Origin: an uncultured Bacteroides sp.
GTDB lineage: Bacteria > Bacteroidota > Bacteroidia > Bacteroidales > Bacteroidaceae
Assembly: GCF_959029255.1 (NCBI RefSeq)
Contig: NZ_CAUFUE010000027.1
Span: 1 to 64,000, forward strand
DNA length: 64,000 nt
Direction of reading: 5' to 3'
Shown: one piece after another, positions 26,132-33,767 of the stretch
Numbering within the stretch: the first letter of the stretch is position 1
Layout of the letters: every line of letters begins with the position of its first letter
Position numbers and translations under genes: made by a program
Notes under the pieces: generated by a model
Seen by the model: the letters and a program-made list of their open reading frames with translations, nothing else
What the model was told of the DNA's origin: nothing
The model's database searches: none

Positions 26132-28378
26132 TTAAAAAACAACTTTACATGGCAATATAACTGTAAAGCGGCTACCCTTTCCCGGTTCCGACCACACTTC
26201 TATCCTGCCATTTAATTTTTCAATTATACCTTGGCAGATGGAAAGTCCCAAACCAGTGCCTTGAGTGAATTCATCATGTTTATAAAAACGACTGAATATA
26301 ATTTTTTGTTCTGCCGGGCTAATTCCTTGTCCTGTATCTTCAACAAATATTTCAGCTTCCTCTGTCTCAGGCAAATAATGGTATCCCATTTTAATATATC
26401 CTTTCTTGGTAAACTTATAAGCATTATTCAAGAAATTAGTAATCACTTGATTCAAACGTCCCTTGTCTGCATTTAATTCAATGACTACATCCTTATCTTC
26501 TTCTTTGAGTAATTGAAGATAGGAAGGGACCAACATTTGATGTGTATTATAGATGTTATCAATTAGGATGTCAATGCGGAATGTTTCAAAAACAAAAGCC
26601 ATATAGCCAGACCTTATTCTTGATAACTCAAGAATATCATTAATTAACTTGAGCAACAATTCGTTGTTATGCTTGATAGTCTTTATATAGTCTTGTTTCT
26701 CTTCTTCTCCTATTTCTTCGTCAGATGTCAGTAATGTAGAAAAGCCGACGATTGCATTCAGGGGAGTACGGATTTCATGGCTCATGGTTGCTAAAAATGA
26801 CTCTTTAAGTTCCGCCTTTTCTGCCAGTTCGCGAGCTTCTTCAAGTTCTTGTTCCCGCTCCTTGAAAGCTTGGATATTAAGGAGTAACCCCGCTGTGCGA
26901 CTTTTACCATTTGCCATGTGGGTAGTTGTATACCGAAATTCCCACCATTGATATCCTTTTCCGTTAAAGTCACACTGAACTTGAACTATTTTTTTTTGAG
27001 CGGTAGATAAAGTTTTCCAGTTTCTGATAAAAAGCTTCCGATAATCAGGATGTACAATCTTAATCATATCTGCCACAGTTAACTCATGCACTTTCATTTC
27101 TAATGAGTTCCAAAATACATTTTCAAAAATGAAATGATTGTTCTCTAATTTCCATACGTATGTCGTTCCGCCTTCAATGGCAAGTGCTAATGTCTCTTTT
27201 TCATCGGCCAAAGCAAATAAAGCTTTCTTCTTTCTGTTTTGTTCACGTCGATACAAAAATATCAACCAAATGATAAAAGTAAAAAGTAATATAGTGGAAA
27301 TTAGAATTATACTCAACCAGATTACGAAATATTTAACTCTGAACGGAATGTTGACAATGACATATTCGGACGGTATCTTATTAAGAGGAATATCCAATTG
27401 GTTCATCACTTTCCAATCAATTAAATATTGCTTTTTACTCTCCATTACAGGCATATCGGAAGGATTTTTTCCATGTAATATTTGAGTGGCAGCCAAGACC
27501 TCCTCTCCCAATTGTACTAGCATCGAAGTAAAGTAACCTCCTAAGAATTTTTCATTTTCAAATGCTTCGTTGATGGCAGTTAAACATGGGCTGGAGGTTA
27601 TGTTACTTATATTTACCGTAGTAAAGTCACGTTTGACTTGTAGGTAACAACGTTTTTTTGAATATTTACTCAAAAACCACATAAGAGCACCATCCCCTTG
27701 CCTACTATTGCGAGTACGTACTCCAACCTCACTGAAATTGTTGTATCCTTGCTGGTTCAGTTCCTCTCTTTCAATTTTCTTTAATGCCTGTCGTGAATAT
27801 TTTATTCTTTCACCTTTTATCTGCTCCTGAATATCCGCACTTATTTTTTTATCTAAATAAGTACTATCTAATAAGGTAAAAAAATTGAGATCAACTCCCA
27901 ATAGCCTTTTCGCCATATCGATATTCTTTTTAAAATCCATTTTATCATGAAAACCGGTAACGTTGTGATACTGTTTGATTAAATCCCAATTAGGATAGTT
28001 AACTCCACCAAATACTATTGGAATCTTTTGCGTTAATGGATTACCACATTCTAATAATGAGTAAGTAGCCTGATCCTCATTAACAAGAATTATCTCCGGC
28101 TTCCACTCCTTAATAGAATCCAATAGAAAATTCATCCTTTGCAGTTCTTCTTTTTTCAGATAAGATTCACAATCCAAATACAAAACACATAGTTCAGCAT
28201 GAATACCCCGCTTTCGGAATTCTTTGGCTATTGCTTTATTAAATTGGGGATAACCTGCGTAAGTATCTTCGTATGAATGTATAACCAACACACGCCTCTC
28301 TTCTTTGGGAGTACAACTTCCGGAAAATATTCCCAATATTATTATCCAGAAAAATGTGATAATGGTTATCTTAATCAT
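26132..28378 (-). CDS. Sensor histidine kinase with a periplasmic substrate-binding-like domain
   Basis: A 748-residue membrane kinase. The N terminus has a signal or membrane segment ending in GSC. Residues about 28-340 resemble ABC-type sugar/amino-acid binding proteins (RRVLVIHSYEDTYAGYPQF, IPIVFGGVNYPNW). A membrane helix at about 350-375 is followed by a PAS-like segment. The HisKA box is FLATMSHEIRTPLNAIVGF (His about 533). The HATPase has FLNNAYKF, VEDTGQGI and GTGLGLSICQGI. There is no receiver domain and no response regulator next to it, so it is an orphan. The ligand is unknown. Confidence 0.92.
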   Translation of the reverse strand: MIKITIITFFWIIILGIFSGSCTPKEERRVLVIHSYEDTYAGYPQFNKAIAKEFRKRGIHAELCVLYLDCESYLKKEELQRMNFLLDSIKEWKPEIILVNEDQATYSLLECGNPLTQKIPIVFGGVNYPNWDLIKQYHNVTGFHDKMDFKKNIDMAKRLLGVDLNFFTLLDSTYLDKKISADIQEQIKGERIKYSRQALKKIEREELNQQGYNNFSEVGVRTRNSRQGDGALMWFLSKYSKKRCYLQVKRDFTTVNISNITSSPCLTAINEAFENEKFLGGYFTSMLVQLGEEVLAATQILHGKNPSDMPVMESKKQYLIDWKVMNQLDIPLNKIPSEYVIVNIPFRVKYFVIWLSIILISTILLFTFIIWLIFLYRREQNRKKKALFALADEKETLALAIEGGTTYVWKLENNHFIFENVFWNSLEMKVHELTVADMIKIVHPDYRKLFIRNWKTLSTAQKKIVQVQCDFNGKGYQWWEFRYTTTHMANGKSRTAGLLLNIQAFKEREQELEEARELAEKAELKESFLATMSHEIRTPLNAIVGFSTLLTSDEEIGEEEKQDYIKTIKHNNELLLKLINDILELSRIRSGYMAFVFETFRIDILIDNIYNTHQMLVPSYLQLLKEEDKDVVIELNADKGRLNQVITNFLNNAYKFTKKGYIKMGYHYLPETEEAEIFVEDTGQGISPAEQKIIFSRFYKHDEFTQGTGLGLSICQGIIEKLNGRIEVWSEPGKGSRFTVILPCKVVF

Positions 28379-28405
28379 AGTATCAGTACATATAATAAGG
28401 TGTAA

Positions 28406-29449
28406 TTAGATTTTCGTGAGTTTTTTTAATTGCTCCCTACTTTTATCCAATATTTTTTTGTTTTTATGCGTAATGTCTTCTATAATGGTCTCATTAATCT
28501 GTTTGAGCCCGTTTATATAATCTTGAGCCCGTTGCAGAACGTTAGATGTATCTTTTTCAGCGTTCCGGGGAACAATAACCTGTAATCCTTTCTGTATGAT
28601 TTTTACATCTACATATTCTCCCATCATCATCGGATCACCATCAAAATGTACTACCCCTTGTTTAGTGCGGTGTATGCGAAGGGTTTGGCAACGGAAAGTC
28701 TTGATACGACTATTTTGATCTATTGTCTTATTAAACAGTTGGAAAGACAAAGCCGGCACATCAAGCACCGTAAAAGGCTCTAATATTGTAACATCCAGCA
28801 AACCATCGTTTAAAGTAGCTTGAGGCGCAATATAAGCATTGTTACCATATTGCGAAGCATTTCCACAAGCTATCAGAAAAGCTTTATAACGCAAAGTGCT
28901 ACCATCCAGTTCAAGCTCATAAGTTTCAGGACGATATTTTAAACTCTCAAGCAATGTTTTTTCCAGATAGGTCAACGGACCTCTCCTACTCGCTTTTGAG
29001 AATTGCAAGCTGACAAACGCATCAAACCCCACACCACATGTGCAAAAAAACGGCACGTCATTAATCTTACCATAGTCGATAATATCTATCAAACCGTCAT
29101 TTATTATGTCAATAGCTTTTTTAACTTCCATCGGAATTTGCAAATGACGAGCAAGTCCATTCCCTGAACCACAAGGAATAATACCCAAAGCAGTTTTCGT
29201 ATGTACCAATGAACGAGCTATTTCATTGATTGTGCCATCTCCGCCAATGGCAACAACAGCAAAAGCATCTTCTTTAGCTTTTTGTGCAGCTATTTCCACA
29301 GCATGGCCTGCCCACTCCGTATAAATAACTTCGGGAATATACTTCTCCTTATCCAGTTTTTGGTCGAGCCATTTCAAAATCTGCTCTTTATTCTGGGTAC
29401 CGGATATCGGGTTTATTATAAATGATATTTTTTTCTTATTATTCTCCAT
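28406..29449 (-). CDS. Diacylglycerol/sphingosine kinase-fold lipid kinase (YegS/BmrU-like)
   Basis: A 347-residue protein of the DAGK catalytic family. The nucleotide-binding motif is AIGGDGTINEIARSL and the substrate loop GIIPCGSGNGLARHL is intact, with HFDGDPM near the end. The last 40 residues form a charged helical tail. It is divergent from serine palmitoyltransferase, separated by 208 bp that hold both -7 boxes. Its substrate could be diacylglycerol, undecaprenol, or, given this neighbour, a sphingoid base or ceramide. That last option is inference. Confidence 0.9.
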   Translation of the reverse strand: MENNKKKISFIINPISGTQNKEQILKWLDQKLDKEKYIPEVIYTEWAGHAVEIAAQKAKEDAFAVVAIGGDGTINEIARSLVHTKTALGIIPCGSGNGLARHLQIPMEVKKAIDIINDGLIDIIDYGKINDVPFFCTCGVGFDAFVSLQFSKASRRGPLTYLEKTLLESLKYRPETYELELDGSTLRYKAFLIACGNASQYGNNAYIAPQATLNDGLLDVTILEPFTVLDVPALSFQLFNKTIDQNSRIKTFRCQTLRIHRTKQGVVHFDGDPMMMGEYVDVKIIQKGLQVIVPRNAEKDTSNVLQRAQDYINGLKQINETIIEDITHKNKKILDKSREQLKKLTKI

Positions 29450-29485
29450 GCGAAAGAAATGTTATAATGCAATTCTCTAGTCTTG

Positions 29486-29493
29486 CAAAAGTA
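29486..29493 (-). promoter_or_regulatory. -7 box of the lipid kinase promoter
   Basis: TACTTTTG on the minus strand, 37 bp upstream of the start codon. No TTTG at the usual spacing. Confidence 0.45.
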
Positions 29494-29587
29494 ATATAAT
29501 TCCTTTAAAAATTAACCATCTGACTGTTTTAAAACGAATAGGAGTATATTTTTTAGACTAAATGGAACATATAACAACATATTTTGC

Positions 29588-29595
29588 TATCTTTG
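29588..29595 (+). promoter_or_regulatory. -7 box of the serine palmitoyltransferase promoter
   Basis: TATCTTTG, 62 bp upstream of the ATG at 29658. No TTTG at the usual spacing. Confidence 0.5.
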
Positions 29596-29657
29596 CCCCC
29601 TGTTTTTAAGAACTCGTATTTAATAGAATTAAATATTCATTATATAATAGACATTTC

Positions 29658-30845
29658 ATGGGTTTACTACAAGACAAATTTGCGAAATACGACCTGCCGC
29701 AACAATTCATGGCAAAAGGCGTATATCCTTATTTCCGCACAATCAATAGCCATCAGGATACTGAAGTAATGATGGATGGCAAAAAAGTTCTAATGTTCGG
29801 TTCGAACGCATATATGGGACTTACTTACGACAAACGAATCATTGACGCTTCAATAGCTGCTACAGAAAAATATGGTACTGGTTGTGCCGGTTCCCGTTTT
29901 CTGAATGGTACTCTTGATATACACGTTGAATTGGAAAAAGAACTGGCCGAATTCGTAGGAAAAGATGAATCGCTCTGTTTCTCTACCGGTTTTACTGTTA
30001 ATGAAGGTATTATTCCTGCTGTTGTAGGACGTGGTGATTATATTATATGTGATGACCGTGACCACGCTTCTATTGTGGATGGACGTCGTCTCTCTTTTGC
30101 CACACAATTGAAGTACAAGCACAACGACATGGAAGATCTTGAAAAGGAACTCCAGAAGTGTGAACCGGACGCTATTAAACTGATTGTTGTTGATGGGGTA
30201 TTTTCCATGGAAGGCGATTTGGCCAATTTACCGGAAATCGTTCGCCTGAAGAAAAAATATAATGCCAGCATTTATGTGGATGAAGCCCATGGCTTAGGCG
30301 TTTTCGGTAAACAAGGTCGTGGCGTTTGTGACCATTTTGGAGTTACTAAAGATGTTGATTTAATCATGGGAACATTCAGTAAATCATTAGCTTCTATCGG
30401 TGGTTTTGTTGCCGGCGACAAAGAGGTTATCAATTGGTTACGTCATAATGCCCGTTCTTATATATTCCAAGCAAGCAGTACTCCGGGAGCAACAGCTGCT
30501 GCTCGTGAGGCACTTCATATTATCAAGTCTGAACCGGAACGTATCCAGCGTCTGTGGGATATCACCAACTATGCATTGAAGAAATTCCGTGATGCAGGCT
30601 TCGAGATTGGAGAAACAGAATCTCCTATTATACCTTTATATGTACGCGATACTGAGAAAACATTCGTAGTAACAAAGATGGCTTTTGATGAAGGTATTTT
30701 TATCAATCCGGTTATCCCGCCTGCATGTGCACCTCAGGATACGTTGGTTCGCGTAGCTTTAATGGCTACTCACACCAAGGAACAAGTAGATTATGCAGTA
30801 GATAAACTGACTAAATGTTTCAAAGCACTTGAAGTGATAAAATAA
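29658..30845 (+). CDS. spt: Serine palmitoyltransferase (alpha-oxoamine synthase)
   Basis: Joins serine and a fatty acyl-CoA/ACP to give 3-keto-sphinganine, the first step of Bacteroides sphingolipid synthesis. It has 395 residues in the PLP fold type I group that also contains Kbl and BioF. Key sites are CAGSRFLNGTLDIHVELE, CDDRDHASIVDG (cofactor-stacking His), YVDEAHGLGVFGKQGRG (Asp to PLP nitrogen), and the PLP Lys in GTFSKSLASIGGF. I prefer SPT over Kbl because of the overall likeness to the Bacteroides enzyme and the absence of tdh. Ceramide-pathway enzymes are not adjacent. Confidence 0.9.
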   Translation: MGLLQDKFAKYDLPQQFMAKGVYPYFRTINSHQDTEVMMDGKKVLMFGSNAYMGLTYDKRIIDASIAATEKYGTGCAGSRFLNGTLDIHVELEKELAEFVGKDESLCFSTGFTVNEGIIPAVVGRGDYIICDDRDHASIVDGRRLSFATQLKYKHNDMEDLEKELQKCEPDAIKLIVVDGVFSMEGDLANLPEIVRLKKKYNASIYVDEAHGLGVFGKQGRGVCDHFGVTKDVDLIMGTFSKSLASIGGFVAGDKEVINWLRHNARSYIFQASSTPGATAAAREALHIIKSEPERIQRLWDITNYALKKFRDAGFEIGETESPIIPLYVRDTEKTFVVTKMAFDEGIFINPVIPPACAPQDTLVRVALMATHTKEQVDYAVDKLTKCFKALEVIK

Positions 30846-30861
30846 ATTCTATAAGAATAGT

Positions 30862-30906
30862 CAAAGGGGGGGGGAACTTATTTATTTGAGTCCCCCCCCT
30901 TTTTTC
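30862..30906 (+). terminator. Terminator of spt with a G9/C8 stem
   Basis: A run of nine G (30866-30874) pairs with eight C (30892-30899) around an AT-rich loop, flanked by AAA and a T run. The position is about 20 bp after the stop codon. Confidence 0.85.
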
Positions 30907-30985
30907 TTTAAAGTAAAACTCAAACATGCCGCTTACTTTATTTTAAATATTCTATCTTTTCTCTTTTAAATTCCCGAGAAATAAG

Positions 30986-30993
30986 TATATTTG
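30986..30993 (+). promoter_or_regulatory. -7 box upstream of the Mpv17-like gene
   Basis: TATATTTG, 31 bp upstream of the ATG at 31025. It matches TAnnTTTG. Confidence 0.4.
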
Positions 30994-31024
30994 CCACATT
31001 ATTTATGAAAAGCACACCTTTTGT

Positions 31025-31711
31025 ATGAAAAGACAAGATTTCCTTTTCGTTTTGGTATTGATTTTAATTTTCTTGCCATTCTTTGTAAGTTCACCTATTT
31101 ATGATTGGTATAAATCATTTAATGCGTCACATGGCATGATAATGAGTTTTCTAAAGTTCGGCATCCTTGCAACATTGGGCGAAATGCTAGGGCTTCGCAT
31201 CAGCGCCGGAGTATATAACCGGAAAGGATTTGGGGTTCTTCCTCGTGCTGTTGTTTGGGGACTGCTAGGAATGGGCATCAACATGGCAATGATTGTTTTC
31301 TCAAAAGGAGTTCCACAATTCATGGTATATATGGGAATGACAGACGCTTCAAACATTATCAATAATGGCTTTTGTTTAGACAAACTATGGGTAGCACTTG
31401 CCATTTCTGTTACTATGAATACGATATTTGCTCCTGTATTCATGACATTCCATAAAATTACAGATACACACATATTGAATTGTGGCGGTTCCCTCCGTAG
31501 TATCATCACTCCAATCCCGATGACACGAATCATCACGCATCTTAATTGGGATGCTCAGTGGAATTTTGTTTTTAAGAAAACAATTCCTTTCTTCTGGTAT
31601 CCGGCACACACCATCACATTTCTCCTTCCGGGAGAAATGCGGGTGCTTTTTGCTGCTATCTTAGGAGTAGTTCTTGGAGTACTTTTAGCTATTGCTGCAC
31701 GGATGAAGTGA
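31025..31711 (+). CDS. Mpv17/PMP22-like membrane protein
   Basis: A 228-residue protein with about five hydrophobic segments. The C-terminal part (WNFVFKKTIPFFWYPAHTI, then TFLLPGEMRVLFAAI) follows the pattern of the Mpv17/PMP22 family signature (W-K, W-P, N-F, P-x-x-x-R), best known from mitochondria and peroxisomes. It has its own promoter-like box and a terminator upstream, so it is a single-gene unit. The function is unknown. The assignment is from motif spacing only. Confidence 0.68.
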   Translation: MKRQDFLFVLVLILIFLPFFVSSPIYDWYKSFNASHGMIMSFLKFGILATLGEMLGLRISAGVYNRKGFGVLPRAVVWGLLGMGINMAMIVFSKGVPQFMVYMGMTDASNIINNGFCLDKLWVALAISVTMNTIFAPVFMTFHKITDTHILNCGGSLRSIITPIPMTRIITHLNWDAQWNFVFKKTIPFFWYPAHTITFLLPGEMRVLFAAILGVVLGVLLAIAARMK

Positions 31712-32380
31712 GGTAATAGCTGCACGATATCCATTTAGGCATACCGTAGATAGAGTAATGCCGATTGTAAAAAACAAAGGTAACAGGAAGTGGCATATAT
31801 TGGAGGGTATATGATATGCAAATTGTTGCAACCAACCGATCATAAAATAATAGGTAATAGGAACAATGATTAGAAATGCAATTCCAGCATCAACAAATTC
31901 TCATCAACTTTATCTTTACCAAGGTTCGCTGACTGCTATTTCACCGGGTTTAAGCAAAGCCTCTCGTACATTTCCAACTATATTATGAAAAGGGAAAAAA
32001 TCTATTAATGTTGAATCTGCCGCAATAATTTTCCAATTCTGAAATTCTTGCCCATCTATCTTGACTCTTACATTACTAAATGTTTGTGTACGCAGATATG
32101 ATTCTACTTCAGGAAACTGTGATACTATTTGCGGAACACCCCCACCATAAATAAATGTCCCTTCTACTTCTTGTTGAGCAAAAGGTAGAGTTTGAATTAA
32201 TCGAAGAATACGGTTTCTGTTTGGATTATTATTCTCGATATTATACTCATGTATCACAAATGCCATTAATAAAGTGGTACAAGCAATACCTATAACCAAA
32301 CTGATAAGAGAGATAACAACAAACAATTTGTTTCGTTTCCAGCTTCTTATCACTAATTTCAATGAAAGGCAAGAGTTCAT
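31685..32380 (-). pseudogene. Decayed FtsX/MacB-type ABC permease (third permease type)
   Basis: The first 150 codons from 32380 encode an N-terminal membrane helix and the start of the periplasmic domain of a MacB-type permease (LVIRSWKRNKLFVVISLISL, then GGVPQIVSQFPEVESYLRTQ). The frame stops at 31916. After it, another frame encodes only the C-terminal helices (VPITYYFMIGWLQQFAYHIP, then FLLPLFFTIGITLSTVCLNG), reaching RAAITSLHP before a stop at 31685, where it runs into the end of the Mpv17-like gene. More than 400 central codons are missing and the true C terminus is replaced. It is a clear remnant at the end of the export operon. Confidence 0.85.
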
Positions 32381-32462
32381 AGTTTTTTCTTATTGTAATA
32401 GAAAATGGAGGTACAGCTCTATTTATATTCCTCCTGTACCTCCTTATATAAACAGATATATA

Positions 32463-33137
32463 TTATAAATTAGTTTCTGTCATTACCTGTCCATCAAACA
32501 AATTGATGATACGCCCTGCATATCCTGTATCATGCTGTGAATGGGTCACCATAACAATGGTAGTGCCTTCCTTATTCAATTCACTCAATAGCTCCATTAC
32601 TTCCTTTCCGTTTTTGGAGTCCAAATTACCGGTAGGCTCATCGGCCAGTATCAATTTCGGATTAGCGACAACTGCACGTGCTATGGCCACACGCTGCTGT
32701 TGGCCTCCCGAAAGTTGTTGCGGAAAATGTTTACTGCGGTGCATGATAGCCATACGTTCCATTGCAGTTTCTACACGGCGCTTACGTTCAGTGGAAGGGA
32801 TACCCATATATAATAACGGAAGCTCGATGTTTTCATACACATTCAGTTCGTCAATCAGATTAAAGCTTTGAAATACAAAGCCGATAACCCCCTTACGCAG
32901 ATTGGTTCGTTGAGCTTCCGTGTATTTAGAAACCTCAGTCCCATTCAGATAATACTCTCCGCTTGTAGGATTGTCCAATAGTCCTAAAATATTAAGTAAG
33001 GTTGACTTACCACAGCCTGAAGGTCCCATAATGGCTACAAACTCACCTTCTTTTACCTCAATGTTCACATCGTTCAAGGCCAAAGTTTGTACTTCTTCGG
33101 TCTTGAAAATCTTCTGTAGATTTACTGTCTTAATCAT
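32463..33137 (-). CDS. ABC transporter ATP-binding protein, MacB/LolD type
   Basis: A 224-residue ATPase that powers FtsX/MacB-type permeases. Walker A is GPSGCGKST, the Q loop is GFVFQSFNLI, the signature is LSGGQQQRV, Walker B is LILADEPTGNLD, and the switch His is in VTHSQHD. It is the only ATPase in the cluster, so it must serve all the linked permeases. It lies downstream of the decayed B2 permease and upstream of the third decayed permease, all on the minus strand. Confidence 0.95.
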   Translation of the reverse strand: MIKTVNLQKIFKTEEVQTLALNDVNIEVKEGEFVAIMGPSGCGKSTLLNILGLLDNPTSGEYYLNGTEVSKYTEAQRTNLRKGVIGFVFQSFNLIDELNVYENIELPLLYMGIPSTERKRRVETAMERMAIMHRSKHFPQQLSGGQQQRVAIARAVVANPKLILADEPTGNLDSKNGKEVMELLSELNKEGTTIVMVTHSQHDTGYAGRIINLFDGQVMTETNL

Positions 33138-33174
33138 AACGTTTTGTTTTTATAATTTATAATTATTGAATTTC

Positions 33175-33765
33175 TTATTCGCTTTTAATTACCTCTGCCG
33201 GATTTTGCCTTGCAGCTTACCATATACGCCAACCAATACTTGCAGTGATAATAAATGCAATTCCAATGAAAATTGCGAGATATATCCAAAAACTAATGCT
33301 TAATAGTTCTTTTGCCAAATCTTTTGTAATTCCTATTTCATGACTATCATTATTCATAAAATTAGCATTACCTGCAATTACTTTTATATCGAACATGCTT
33401 ACAGCAGCAGAATCAACGCCTAATACTGATAAAACTTTACCAACATTTTCCTGACGAAGGAAACGTTCAGAATATCGTATACTGCCGGTCGTTTCAATCT
33501 CTGGAAATGTACTTTTCAAATAACGGGATAAAGACCATGGAGTAGTGTTACTGATTCCATTAGAAAAATATTCATTATGAGCACGTATCAAATAAATTCG
33601 CTCTGCGCCTTCATGAAAATCATCATACGTCATTTCATAGCGAATCCATAGCGTGGAGAGTGCAAAAAACGTAAACCCTACTGCCAATCCGACAATACTG
33701 ATAATATTTTGTATCCTGTATTTCAGTAGATTTCTTATTGCTATTTTTAGATAGCGTTGTAACAT
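33175..33765 (-). pseudogene. Decayed FtsX-type permease B2
   Basis: It begins like the intact B1 permease (RYLKIAIRNLLKYRIQNIIS) and reads about 150 codons of the first periplasmic domain. It then jumps directly to the last membrane helix (LAIFIGIAFIITASIGWRIW). A TAA follows where CAA is expected, and after it the normal C-terminal end AARQNPAEVIKSE can still be read to the stop at 33175. About 590 internal codons are missing. This needs at least one large in-frame deletion and one nonsense change. The open part (33217-33765) could still make a 182-aa fragment. Confidence 0.88.
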
Positions 33766-33767
33766 TG

